The notes under the pieces were generated by a model. It saw nothing but the letters and a program-made list of their open reading frames with translations, was not told where the DNA came from and searched no databases. Shown here one piece after another: positions 26,032 through 35,082 of a stretch of DNA of 64,000 nucleotides (positions are counted from its first letter, which is position 1; each line of letters begins with the position of its first letter). Source of the DNA: Nitrospirota bacterium (GTDB taxonomy: Bacteria > Nitrospirota > Nitrospiria > Nitrospirales > Nitrospiraceae); NCBI GenBank assembly GCA_018971525.1, contig JAGXAR010000017.1, positions 1 to 64,000 of the forward strand. Direction: 5' to 3'. Made by a program: the position numbers and the translations under genes.

Positions 26032-29000
26032 TGGTTTCGCGGCTCCTCGAACTGTCCCTCCGCCAGCGCATGCTCGTCGTGATCTTCTCGATCATGATCG
26101 CGGCGGGGGGCGCATACGCCTTTCGAACCATTCCCATCGACGCGTTCCCCGACGTCACCAGCGTCCTGGTGCAGGTGGTCACCAAGGCGCCAGGCCTCTC
26201 GCCCGCAGAAGTCGAGCGGCTGGTGACGTATCCGATCGAACTGCAGCTGACCGGTGTGCCATCCCTGACGGAACTGCGATCGTTGACCAAGGTCGGTCTT
26301 TCGCTCGTCACGATCGTCTTCGACGATTCGATGGATATCAACCTCGCGCGCCAACTGGTGCTCGAACGGTTGATCGAGGTGAAGGAACTGCTCCCCCCGG
26401 GGGCGGAACCGATGTTGGTGCCGAACAGCACGGGACTCGGGGAGGTCTTCCAATATTACCTGGAAGCGCCCTCTCGTCCCGCGCAGGATCCTGCCGCCGA
26501 GGAGCGGGCATTGATCGATCAGCGGACGCTGCAGGATTGGGTCATTCGGCCGCTGTTGAAGAGCACGCCGGAGGTCATCGAGGTCAATTCGATGGGCGGG
26601 CTACAGCAAGCAGTACCAAGTGCTGGTCGAGCCGGCGATGCTGCGCAAATACAGCCTCACCCTCCACGACGTCTTCGAAGCCATCGCCAGCAACAATGCC
26701 AATGCCGGCGGCAATATCCTGGAGAAACACGCCGAGAAGTACATCGTGAGGGGAGTCGGACTCATCCGCAGCCTTCAGGATGTCGAACGGATCGTCGTGA
26801 AGGCCGTCGCCGGGACCCCGGTCTTCGTGGGCGATGTGGGCCAGGTGCGGGTCGACCATGCGGTTCGGCACGGGGCCACCGTGCTGAACGGAGAGCGGGA
26901 GGTGGTGAGCGGCATCGTCCTCATGTTGCGTGGAGGCAACGCCCGCGACGTCGTTGAAAGCATCAAGGCCCGCATCGAGGACATCCATGTCAAGCAGCTG
27001 CTTCCCGACGGACTGAAGATCGTGCCGTTCTACGACCGGATCGAACTGATCAACGCGGCGTTGAGCACCGTCTATAAGGCTCTCGCGGAAGGGGTGGTGC
27101 TCGTCGTCATCGTCCTCTTCCTCTTCCTGGGCAACGTCCGGAGCGCGCTGATTGTAGTCGGCACCCTGGTCCTGGCTCCCTTGGCCACGTTTATCGTGAT
27201 GGACCAGGTCGGCTTGACGGCCAATCTCATGTCGTTGGGAGGACTGACCATTGCGATCGGCATGATCGTAGACGGATCAGTGGTGGTGGTCGAGAATGTC
27301 TATCGACACCTCTCGCTGCAGCATGGCAGCACCAGGAAACACAGTGAGGTGATCCTGGCGGCGGCGAAAGAGGTCGCCCAGCCCGTGGTGTTCGGCATTC
27401 TAATCATCATCATCGTGTTTCTGCCGGTGCTGTCCCTCCAGGGTATGGAGGGCAAGATGTTCAAGCCGCTGGCCTTCACCATCATGATCGCGCTCCTGGT
27501 GTCCCTTGTCTTATCGCTGACGCTGTCGCCGGTCCTTTGCTCATTGATGTTGAAACGGGGAAGCGAAGAGGATCCCTGGATCGTTCGCTCGGTCAAGGGC
27601 CTCTATGCGCCTTCGCTCCGCTGGGCGCTCGGGAATGGGAAGGTCGTGCTCAGCGTGGCAGTCGGATTGCTCCTGTCCAGCCTGATGCTCGTGCCATTCC
27701 TGGGGAGTGAGTTCATCCCGACCCTGAACGAGGGGTCGGTCGCTCCCCAGACCATTCGGCTGCCCAGCGTGTCTCTGCAGGCCTCCATCGACATCGAAAA
27801 AGACATGCAGCGAGCGATGCTGGAGTTCCCGGAAGTCGAAATGGTGCTGTCCAAGATCGGTAGAACCGAATTGGGGAATGATCCGCAAGAGGCCAACGAA
27901 AGCGATCCGGTCGTACGGCTTCGCCCGCTCGATCAATGGACGACCGCCCGTACTATGCCGGAACTGATGCAGAAGTTCCGTGAACGGTTGACGCGGGTCC
28001 CCGGCGCCACTTTCCTGATCAGCCAGCCCATTCAACAGCGGGTCGATGAGTTGATTTCAGGGGTGCGGACGGAAGCGACGGTCAAGTTGTTCGGCGACGA
28101 CCTGGAGGTGTTGCGGCTTAAAGCGGACCAAATTGCCGGCGTGCTTGCGAGCGTACGCGGGGTGCGGGACATCAAGGTCGAGCAACTCTTCGGACAGCCC
28201 TACCTGACGATCGACATCGACCGCGGCAAGATCGCCCGGCACGGCATCAACGTCGCCGATGTGCGGGAGATCATTACGACGGCGATCGGGGGGAGCGCCG
28301 CTACCCGCGTGTATGAGGGCCAGCAACGGTTCGACCTGTTCGTGCGTTTTCCTGAACAATACCGGAACAGCGCCGAGACCATCGGCAACATTCTGCTGAC
28401 CGACGCATCCGGCAGGCTGGTTCCCCTTGGCGATCTTGGGACTGTTCGGGTGGAGGAGGGGCCAGGAAGGATCAGCCGCGAACGGCTTCAGCGCTACGTG
28501 TCTATCGGGTTCAACACGCTGGGGCGTGATATCGGCAGTCTGGTGTCCGAGGCTCAGGGGAAAATTACCGCACAGGTGGCGCTTCCGTCCGGCTACACGA
28601 TCACGTGGGGAGGGTCGTGTGAAAACATGGAACGGGCGATGGCCAGGCTTCGGATCATCGTGCCACTGACCATCGGGCTCATTTTCCTGTTGTTGTACTC
28701 GTCGTTCGATTCGCTGCGTCAGGCTACCCTCATCATTCTGAATCTGCCCTTCGCGTTAGTGGGAGGGGTCGTGGCCCTATGGCTGACAGGGGAATACCTC
28801 AGCGTGCCTGCCTCCATCGGCTTCATCAACCTCTTCGGTGTTGCCGTCCTAAACGGAATTGTGCTGGTCTCGTACATGAACACGTTACGTGAAGAGGGCC
28901 GCAGTCTGGACGAGGCCGTGATGATAGGCTGTCTGCTCCGGTTGCGGCCGGTGCTCATGACTGCGCTGGTCGCGCTGCTGGGCTTGCTTCCCCTGGCGTT

Positions 29001-29244
29001 TGCCCGCGGCATCGGTTCCGAGGTGCAACGGCCCTTGGCGATTGTGGTCATCGGGGGACTTGTCAGCTCCACCTTGCTGACGTTGATCGTGCTACCGGTA
29101 TTGTACCGGTGGATGGAGAGCCGGGTCGCGGCTCCGGTCCGTCAAACGGCGTCCGAGGCCGCCAAGACTGCAAGGACTCCGCTCCTTCCCTCAAGCCGCA
29201 ATGGTCAGACGGATGAACCGGAACCAGAGCCGTTGCATCCGTAG
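26031..29244 (+). pseudogene. Heavy-metal RND pump CzcA/CusA type, frameshifted
   Basis: A proton-driven inner-membrane metal exporter, intact in sequence except for one extra base. The first frame runs 26031-26600 and ends in VNSMGG; the homologous continuation YSKQYQVLVEPAML lies in the +1 frame from 26602 to the stop at 29244. One surplus G in GGGCGGG (26594-26600) explains it; removing it restores a ~1,070-residue protein of normal family length. RND landmarks include PIDAFPDVT near the N-terminus, the HME-family TM4 motif MIVDGSVVVVEN and GSEFIPTLNEGS. It is either a recent inactivation or a sequencing error in a G run. Ni/Co/Zn versus Cu/Ag specificity cannot be settled. Confidence 0.88.
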
Positions 29245-29289
29245 TTCAAAAAAAGACGGAATACCGATCCTGTAGGAAAAGACGAGAAG

Positions 29290-29299
29290 CGGACGACCG
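29290..29299 (+). promoter_or_regulatory. Small CGG-ACGA-CCG hairpin before the SMR gene
   Basis: A three-base-pair stem with an ACGA tetraloop, 18 bases before the SMR start codon. Guanidine-II (mini-ykkC) riboswitches use paired hairpins with ACGR loops and often precede Gdx-type SMR genes. Only one such hairpin is convincing here; two other ACGR tetranucleotides upstream (in AGACGGA and AGACGAG) lack paired flanks. It may be a degenerate switch or chance. Confidence 0.25.
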
Positions 29300-29317
29300 A
29301 AAGAGACCGGGGGTGCG

Positions 29318-29632
29318 ATGGGTTGGTTGTATTTGTGCGTGGCAGGGCTATTGGAAATAGGCTGGGCAATCGGACTGAAGTATACGGAGGGATTCTCACG
29401 TCCCTGGCCGAGCGCCTGGACGGTGTTGGCCATGATCGGCAGCTTCTATTTCCTGGCGCTGGGGCTAAGAACCATTCCAGTCGGGACCGGCTATGCCGTG
29501 TGGACCGGGATCGGAGCCGTCGGGACTGCCATGTTGGGGATTGTGCTGTTTGCCGAGTCGACCGCTCTTCCACGGCTGGCCTCACTCGCGTTGATTATTC
29601 TGGGAATCCTCGGGCTCAAAGCCAGTTCATAG
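29318..29632 (+). CDS. gdx: SMR-family exporter, Gdx/SugE type
   Basis: A 104-residue four-helix inner-membrane protein that works as an antiparallel dimer. The essential glutamate is Glu13 in LLEIGWAIGLKYTEGF. The GLKYTEGFSRP segment and TIPVGTGYAVWTGIGAVG match the guanidinium-exporter (Gdx, formerly SugE) branch rather than the EmrE drug exporters. By family knowledge it should export guanidinium in exchange for protons. It follows the metal pump after a 73-base gap. Its stop codon TAG is the first triplet of a repeat terminus (29630). Confidence 0.85.
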   Translation: MGWLYLCVAGLLEIGWAIGLKYTEGFSRPWPSAWTVLAMIGSFYFLALGLRTIPVGTGYAVWTGIGAVGTAMLGIVLFAESTALPRLASLALIILGILGLKASS

Positions 29633-29660
29633 CAGGATGCTGAAAAATCCCGCCAGCTTC
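29630..29660. repeat. Solo end of the MITE family
   Basis: TAGCAGGATGCTGAAAAATC followed by CCGCCAGC matches the right terminus of the 40822-41071 element read in reverse (TAGCAGGTTGCTGAAAAAGT, then CCGCCAGC). Only one end is visible; the DNA beyond consists of CGCG/CTCG-rich low-complexity sequence. The first TAG is the stop codon of the SMR gene. Confidence 0.6.
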
Positions 29661-29922
29661 TCAAGCGCGCGACGCGCAAGCCCCGACTCCGGGTGTCTCG
29701 CCTCTCCCGCTCATCGCGCCTGTCTCGCGTCGCTTCCCTGCCAGGTCGTGTCCTGTTGTCCGAGACATGCGATCTATTGGATTTCCGGCTGGCCGGTATC
29801 GCTTTTCCGTAACGTGCTAGAGTACGACGCGTTCCGCGCGTCTTCTTCATCGCACGGTGATCTGCCCTCGCTTGCTGAGCTGTCATGACTAGGCCGGCAA
29901 GCCCTCTTCTGCATCAACTCGC

Positions 29923-30046
29923 GACCAGGTTAATCTCGAAACAGATCTGATTTGAAAATATGTCGCCCGTTTGCTGCAGGAACGGGGACAGCTTCCTGCC
30001 CCCCGTCCTCGACAAAGACGATCTCCATGGGCGCGGACTGCTATAA
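29923..30046 (+). pseudogene. Decayed 3' fragment of riboflavin synthase
   Basis: This segment matches the 3' end of ribE at 17891-18022. By eye, the first 72 aligned bases differ at 13 positions, and the translation reads DQVNLETDLI, a stop at 29953-29955, then KYVARLLQERGQ. A small deletion and frame shift follow, then the TCGACAAAGA block and the terminal GGACTG...TAATG are still recognisable. It cannot encode a product. It shows that a second ribE copy once existed, or that a partial duplication took place, about 12 kb from the intact gene. The 270 bases before it hold no gene. Confidence 0.8.
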
Positions 30047-30106
30047 TGCAAAGCCGTCAGCTTTCAGCGATCATCTTCGACTACGGGACGCACTGTCGCA
30101 CGTGAT

Positions 30107-30841
30107 GTGGCCTACATGTCCAAACGTCTAACTGTGGATCGACTGCTTTCGAAGCTTGGAATAGCTTCCCGTGGAACGAGCCAGGAATGGATCCGTGCAG
30201 GGCGAGTCCGCATCAATGGTCGAGTCCGACGCGATCCGGCCACGTGGGTCTTGTGGCCTGCGGATTCCGTATCGATCGATGATCAACCGATTCAAGACCC
30301 GGTCAAACGATTTTTCCTCTTTCATAAACCCAAAGGGATTATCACGACGCGCAGCGATGAAAAGGGCCGCAAGACGATTTTCGATGTACTGCCGGCGAAC
30401 TTTGGATTCGTTCACGCCGTCGGGAGACTCGATCAGGCGACCAGTGGTCTCCTCCTGCTCACCAACGATTCGGCGCTGTCGAGCTATCTCACCGATCCGA
30501 CCCATAAAGTGATGCGGACATATCTGGTCACAGTGCGAGGAGAAGTGACCGAGGCAGAAGCGACAGAGGCCACAGCCGGAGTGGTCGATCGTGGCGAGCG
30601 GCTCCAGTGCCACAGCGTGAAGATTCAGAAGAGTTCAGGACGCGAATCCCATCTGGAAGTGGTCCTGACCCGGGGGAAAAATCGTGAGATCAGAAGACTA
30701 TTCAAATCGTTGGGTCATGAAGTGACCAGGCTCAGGCGCATTCAATACGGTCACTTCAAACTGGAAGACCTTCCGTCTGGTGCATGGCGCGAGATCCCGA
30801 TCGAGGACGTGAGGAAGACACTCTTTGTGCGTCGTTCGTGA
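30107..30841 (+). CDS. RsuA/RluB-family pseudouridine synthase
   Basis: A 244-residue RNA-modifying enzyme. An N-terminal S4 domain (residues ~5-50: LTVDRLLSKLGIASRGTSQEWI) binds RNA. The catalytic domain carries the family motif GRLDQATSGLLLLTND with the nucleophilic Asp, and a C-terminal REIRRLFKSLGHEVTRLRRI segment. It isomerises uridine in rRNA (16S or 23S); the exact site cannot be read. The start may be the GTG at 30107 or the ATG at 30116; neither has a strong ribosome site. The stop codon lies within the arm of an inverted repeat starting at 30837. Confidence 0.88.
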   Translation: MAYMSKRLTVDRLLSKLGIASRGTSQEWIRAGRVRINGRVRRDPATWVLWPADSVSIDDQPIQDPVKRFFLFHKPKGIITTRSDEKGRKTIFDVLPANFGFVHAVGRLDQATSGLLLLTNDSALSSYLTDPTHKVMRTYLVTVRGEVTEAEATEATAGVVDRGERLQCHSVKIQKSSGRESHLEVVLTRGKNREIRRLFKSLGHEVTRLRRIQYGHFKLEDLPSGAWREIPIEDVRKTLFVRRS

Positions 30842-30977
30842 AGCGTCTCTCGTCCCAAGAAAAAAGCATATGACGTATAGCCAATAGCGTATGGTCCGGA
30901 ATGGAGAGTGGTCGTCTTTGTTCCCAACTATACGCCATGAGCCATACGCTCTTATCCCCGACGAGATACGCTTCACG
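30837..30977. repeat. 141-bp inverted-repeat element
   Basis: The outer arms CGTGAAGCGTCTCTCGTC (30837-30854) and GACGAGATACGCTTCACG (30960-30977) are reverse complements with one mismatch. Inside, sequences built on GCGTATGG/ATAGCC units (about 30870-30895 and 30928-30950) also partly pair. The left arm includes the stop codon of the pseudouridine synthase. The same unit, CGTGAAGCGTATCTC, recurs near 62457. It is probably a dispersed repeat or a long hairpin terminator. The remainder of the gap to 31130 holds no gene. Confidence 0.6.
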
Positions 30978-31130
30978 GGCGTCGAGTTGTTCGTGACGGA
31001 AAGCGGGGGAGGAGGGCTACCTTGGAGAAAAGACCGCCGAGCTTTCAAACTCATCAAGCGAGGCGACCGGCTCCAATAAGTCAATAGTTATGCCTAACCC
31101 AGAATTCCTGACCAGCGGGGTCATCACGCC

Positions 31131-31162
31131 TGGCAGTCAAGACAGCCGCTGACCATTTTTCT
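31131..31162. repeat. Direct repeat, copy 1 (GTCAAGACAG type)
   Basis: TGGCAGTCAAGACAG followed by CCGCTGACCA matches TTGACAGTCAAGACAG followed by ACTGACCA at 32159-32189. The copies lie in the same orientation on either side of the PagL-like gene. This copy is just beyond that gene's 3' end. Confidence 0.55.
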
Positions 31163-31173
31163 TAGTCAGGCGT

Positions 31174-31824
31174 CTAGTGCGGGAAAAAGAACGCCATCCC
31201 GACATAGGTCAAGATCGAGTTCAGGCCGTCGTTGCGGTCGCCGGTGTTGCCATTGGAAATATGATGGAACCGCGTCCCGACGGTGAGGGCGATGCGGTCC
31301 GTGGCCAGATATTGCAGGCCTGGTCCCGTCTCAAGTAGGAAGTTGACGGGGGTGCTTTGCTCAGCAATCCTGGGTGCGAGATCGGTCCAGAGCATGCCTC
31401 CCCCCACATCCCAGTATGGTATCCACCGCCCGAACGAAAGAAAGTTGTATTTGACCAAGAGCGCTCCACCTACGGCTGAGGCTCCAAACGGTCGAACATA
31501 CGAGGCGATGAGCGGTTCGAACATAAGCGTCACGTTGCCGGTCAGGTAGCCTGATCCCAAGTGATCTGTAACGACCGTGCCAATCCGAGGCAGGAGGTAG
31601 AAGGCACTCCGATTAGCCGAGCTGCCCGACGCCACGTTGACCCCTTGGAGATAGCCCGTGACGACGCCCACTTCGATCGTGCCGCGTTGGACAATGGATT
31701 GGGCCTCCGGTGATGAAGAAGGGGGGTATTCACTCCGTGCGAAGGTCGGAGTGAACAGTAGTCCACCCCAAATGATCAGAGGAAGCATATGATGAGCAGT
31801 GGTGGTGCGGGAGAAACCGAACAT
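31174..31824 (-). CDS. Acyloxyacyl hydrolase, lipid A 3-O-deacylase PagL type
   Basis: A 216-residue outer-membrane beta-barrel precursor. The start at 31824 has AGGAGGA at ideal spacing; the longer frame lacks this. The signal peptide spans residues ~10-31. The body alternates amphipathic strands, and the C-terminal strand ends in an aromatic residue (GMAFFFPH). The PagL active-site signature is HHISNGNTGDRN with His188 and Ser190. The enzyme removes the 3-linked acyl chain from lipid A and remodels LPS. It is transcribed alone and flanked by direct repeats at 31131 and 32159. Confidence 0.82.
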   Translation of the reverse strand: MFGFSRTTTAHHMLPLIIWGGLLFTPTFARSEYPPSSSPEAQSIVQRGTIEVGVVTGYLQGVNVASGSSANRSAFYLLPRIGTVVTDHLGSGYLTGNVTLMFEPLIASYVRPFGASAVGGALLVKYNFLSFGRWIPYWDVGGGMLWTDLAPRIAEQSTPVNFLLETGPGLQYLATDRIALTVGTRFHHISNGNTGDRNDGLNSILTYVGMAFFFPH

Positions 31825-32242
31825 CCATTTCCTCCTGGGTGTTGATTGTGTGAGTGTCAATCGACAGAGAGTTGAGACGGCTGGACGCTCGCGAAGTCTA
31901 TTATCCTGAGTGCATCGTCAGAAAGGGTGATAGGTTGACGCGAACAGTATCTGAGATGAGGTTGGCTGTGCAAGGGCCTGGCTTGGACTGAGGATGCGAA
32001 GCAACGTGGTCGCAATGGGCCCTGGCACTCAAGAGTCCATCAGAGACCCTAGGATCGGGAAGTGGATCGTCATCACTCGGATGCCTGGCTTACTGGATGC
32101 ACGATCTCCTGTCCACGTTCGCACGAATGGTCCGGACTTGCGAAGAGGGCCAGCGTGCTTGACAGTCAAGACAGACTGACCACCTTTGCAGAGTCGGACC
32201 GCTCTACCCGGTGTCCTGCTGCATAGAACCATTTCAGGGTCG
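31825..32242. other. Gene-free stretch upstream of the PagL gene
   Basis: Roughly 420 bases. It contains the PagL ribosome site and presumably its promoter, and near its right end the second copy of the GTCAAGACAG direct repeat (32159-32189). No open frame has coding character. Confidence 0.4.
32159..32189. repeat. Direct repeat, copy 2 (GTCAAGACAG type)
   Basis: Second copy of the ~25-base repeat described at 31131-31162, same orientation, about 1 kb away. The shared core is CAGTCAAGACAG followed by CTGACCA. Confidence 0.55.
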
Positions 32243-32390
32243 TTACACGCGTCGACCTTGAATGACACGAATCAGAATCACCACGATCGCGAGGACCAAG
32301 AGGACATGAATGAATCCGCCCATAGTGTACGAGGAGACAAAACCTAGAAGCCAGAGGACAACCAAGACGATTGCAATGGTCTCGAGCATG
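32243..32390 (-). pseudogene. Lmo0937-like small membrane protein, frameshifted
   Basis: Behind a good ribosome site (AAGGAG, seven bases) the frame starts MLETIAIVLVVLWLLGF. After a run of five A on the plus strand (32339-32343) the expected continuation VSSYTMGGFIHVLLVLAIVVILIRVIQGRRV is found one frame over, ending at 32243. Deleting one A would give a 48-residue, two-helix protein of the kind named Lmo0937. This small family is common next to stress genes in many bacteria. It is either inactivated or a homopolymer sequencing error. Confidence 0.7.
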
Positions 32391-32526
32391 TTGCTTCTCC
32401 TTTTGCCATAGGTTGGCGAATTGTAAATCTAGTGGCTCACTGTGGCCTACCCTGGCAGCCTCAGCAATCTGCTGCGGGCAAGTCTGCTGAAAAAAGGGCA
32501 AGGCGCGAGTTATTCCGGTTGGGGGA

Positions 32527-32583
32527 TTGTTTTGTTTGTTTGAACGAGACCAACAATCCAGATTAATCAAACAAACCAGACAA
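32527..32583. repeat. TGGTTTGT-family inverted repeat, copy 1
   Basis: The arms at 32527-32543 and 32567-32583 pair over 17 bases with two mismatches (TTGTTTTGTTTGTTTGA against TTGTCTGGTTTGTTTGA). It lies just past the 3' end of the PEP mutase gene and might act as its terminator, but related copies elsewhere suggest a dispersed element. Confidence 0.6.
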
Positions 32584-32614
32584 GCCAACGTCACCAGACA
32601 CTGCTCCTGGTCCG

Positions 32615-34249
32615 TTAGAAATTTCCTGCCTGGACCACATCATCGAGGCTGTTGATGTCGAGCCAGTGCCCCGCCGTATAGAGGACGCGGACAGGATACT
32701 GCCGCTTCAGCAGTTCTTGGAGCAGTCGGGGGATACCGGCATTGCGGTTGTCCGGTTTGGCCAGGAGTTCCGCGATGATGTCGGTGATGAGTGTGGCGGC
32801 GCCGGGAGACATTTTGAGAAACCCCATCCAGACCCCGTGGATGGATGCTTGGGGGAGGGTGTCCCCCAACTGCTTGAGATAGATCTTGGCGTTAAAGGCC
32901 CTTCTTGAATTGGGAATGGTGCACTCAGTGAACCCGCCCAGGCGGGCATAGCTGCTCTGCTCCTGCCAGTTGCTATCGACGAAAATGACACAGTCTTCAT
33001 TCTCCTGACAGAGGGTCTGGGGAATGTATTTGTTGAACAGCACGTCGCCGTAGGAAATGATCGTGCTCTGCGCGGGGCCTGTCCGTGATCGGAGGGCCTT
33101 CAAGAGTGAATCCAGTTCGCCGGTGTCCGCAAAGTCGTCGTTATCGACATAGGTCAGGTTGGGCAGCGTGACGGCCTCTTTCTTATACCCGCGGACCACC
33201 ACGATATCCTTGATGCCCACGGCATTGTAGGCGTCGACGATATGGGAGAGGATGGGCGCGCCCTGGATCTTGACCATCGTTTTGGGCTGCTGTTCGGTGA
33301 GTTCCCCCAATTCCTTCCCGCGGGAGGCGGCGAGCACGATGGCGCAGGTGTCCTCGGCGCCTTTGGGCAGATAGCGGTCTTCAGCCTCTTGGAGCTCGGC
33401 GGCGTTTTGCAGACGGAAGATTTCGGCGACCGGCGCGACTTTGTCTTCGATAGAGAGCAGGTGTTCCTGCTCCTTAAGGGTCCGCGCGGTTTTCTGCATG
33501 GCGGTCACGGATGACCGGAGCATGTGATTGGCCCAGATCACGATCGAGAACCCGTGTTGCCGGAACACATCGGTGGGCGTGGCGTAATATTTGGTGGGCA
33601 CGATCACGACGGGGCAGCGAGTGCCCCATTCCTGTTTGAATGCCAGGATCTCATCCGGCACCGACAGGGCGCTGTGGATGAGGATGCCGTCCGCCCCCGC
33701 CTGATGATAGGCCTCGGCGCGACGCAGGGCTTCCGCCAGGCCCCAGCCGCAGATGAAGGCTTCCACGCGGGCGATGATGGAAAAGTCCGGGTCGGTCTGC
33801 GCATCTTTGCCGGCTTTGATCTTGCCGCAAAACTCGTGCATGTCCGCCATGGGTTGGGCGCCGCCCTTGATGAAACTGTTCGTCTTGGGAAAGAGCTTGT
33901 CTTCGATGCAGACGGCGGCGATCTTGCGCTGCTCCAGTTTGCGGACCAGGCGCTGCATATTGTTGAAGTTGCCGTAGCCTGTGTCCCCATCGAGGAGGAT
34001 CGGAATTGTCGTCGCATCGGACATGAATTCCAGCACCTCAAGCACCTGGGTCCAGCTGGCTTCGTTGTTGTCCCGGACGCCGAATTGGGCGGAAATGGAG
34101 AGGCCGCTGGCCCAGATGCCGCGAAAGCCGGCTTCTTGCACGATCTTGGCGCTGAGGCCATTGTGGGCTTCACAGATGAATTCCAGCTGCTCCGACATGA
34201 GGAGCGTCCGAAATTGACGCGATGGGGTCATGCCTGCGGTCGAACTCAT
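32615..34249 (-). CDS. pepM: PEP mutase-nucleotidyltransferase fusion
   Basis: A 544-residue two-domain enzyme. Residues ~10-285 form a PEP mutase barrel with the diagnostic [11 protein letters not shown] (116-126), which separates PEP mutase from isocitrate lyase relatives; it makes phosphonopyruvate, the C-P bond-forming step. Residues ~303-544 are a nucleotidyltransferase domain opening [15 protein letters not shown], with [15 protein letters not shown]. In known fusions this domain makes CMP-activated phosphonate for attachment to glycans or lipids. The start is taken at 34249, behind AAGGAAGGGA. No phosphonopyruvate decarboxylase or transaminase lies adjacent. Confidence 0.88.
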   Translation of the reverse strand: MSSTAGMTPSRQFRTLLMSEQLEFICEAHNGLSAKIVQEAGFRGIWASGLSISAQFGVRDNNEASWTQVLEVLEFMSDATTIPILLDGDTGYGNFNNMQRLVRKLEQRKIAAVCIEDKLFPKTNSFIKGGAQPMADMHEFCGKIKAGKDAQTDPDFSIIARVEAFICGWGLAEALRRAEAYHQAGADGILIHSALSVPDEILAFKQEWGTRCPVVIVPTKYYATPTDVFRQHGFSIVIWANHMLRSSVTAMQKTARTLKEQEHLLSIEDKVAPVAEIFRLQNAAELQEAEDRYLPKGAEDTCAIVLAASRGKELGELTEQQPKTMVKIQGAPILSHIVDAYNAVGIKDIVVVRGYKKEAVTLPNLTYVDNDDFADTGELDSLLKALRSRTGPAQSTIISYGDVLFNKYIPQTLCQENEDCVIFVDSNWQEQSSYARLGGFTECTIPNSRRAFNAKIYLKQLGDTLPQASIHGVWMGFLKMSPGAATLITDIIAELLAKPDNRNAGIPRLLQELLKRQYPVRVLYTAGHWLDINSLDDVVQAGNF

Positions 34250-35082
34250 GGATTCCCTTCCTTTTCTCAGCCGAAACGATGTGAAATGGGTGCCACTGTA
34301 GTGCACTCATTTGCTGTAAAGGATACCGTTTTCCGCCAAAGAAAGCACCCTGCCGCTGTGGGACATGAAGAAGTCTCGTAGGGATGAAGCGCGCGAGAAG
34401 CGCGACGCGCGGAACAGGGTCGTGGCGGCGATGAGCAGCCTGCAGAAATGGAGTGCAGATGGCACCAACAAGCGGATTCCCACAACTTCTGTGGATAACT
34501 CTGTGTGCAAGATGGTTGTCGATTTAGAAATGGCTCATACGGAGAGACTTGTCAGCTGTTTGCCTGAAAAATGGGCATTGTGTCCCGTTAAATATCTCCA
34601 CAACATTTTGTGGCTTGACGGATATCTTTTTGGCTTTCTTGCAAGTAATGTTTTTCCGGCGATGGTGTGCTGATTTCTTACTTGAAGCGGACCTCCGAAT
34701 GCGGGGTATCACTGCGAAGATTACATCCTGCACAGCTTGGCCAGAGCGCTATGGAGTCAATAGCTAAAATTCACAATAACTTATATTGTTTTTGCCTGCT
34801 GACACCCGGCCAAGGCTGGAGCGAGCGAGGGCAGTTTTCTTTGCTATCTTGTTCTGTCTGGATTATCTAGCTTGCCACGTCCGTCGAACCAGATAAGCCA
34901 AAGCAACAACACGAGGCACAGAATCGGCGACGAATGACGGCGCATGAGAGAGGATGGAAGTGTGATGGTTGGCCCAGACTGACCCGGTTGATTGTTCTGT
35001 CTGTGGCCGGTTTTCGTGATTTCTTCTAAGGTGATCGCGTGACGCGACGGTCTCGCTGCCTTATTCTGACAAGGAGTGCCCT
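34250..35082. other. Long AT-enriched intergenic region
   Basis: About 830 bases between divergent pepM and the VIT-type gene. From left to right it holds the pepM leader; a GCGCGAGAAGCGCGACGCGC-type low-complexity patch near 34390; TGTGGATAA at 34490-34498, an exact DnaA-box complement, inside CCACA..TGTGG symmetry; a second CCACAA..TTGTGG hairpin at about 34600-34615; and a TGGTTTGT-family inverted repeat at 34849-34909. Short frames are present but none looks coding. Confidence 0.45.
34849..34909. repeat. TGGTTTGT-family inverted repeat, copy 2
   Basis: TTGTTCTGTCTGGATTATCT at 34849-34868 pairs imperfectly with AACCAGATAAGCC... up to 34909. The arms are more diverged than in the copies at 32527 and 57206 but have the same T/G-rich left and A/C-rich right composition. 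Confidence 0.45.

Noticed and set aside
33524-34381. Long plus-strand open frame (285 codons) opposite the PEP mutase gene
   Set aside because: It is the antisense shadow of a well-recognised enzyme, with no family match or ribosome site of its own.
34486-34620. Replication origin
   Set aside because: One DnaA box and two small dyads, with no dnaA/dnaN/parAB genes nearby, are not enough.
34365-34673. 102-codon plus-strand frame with a Lys/Arg-rich start
   Set aside because: Its N-terminus is the translated GCGCGAGAAGCGC low-complexity repeat and the rest is non-coding-like.
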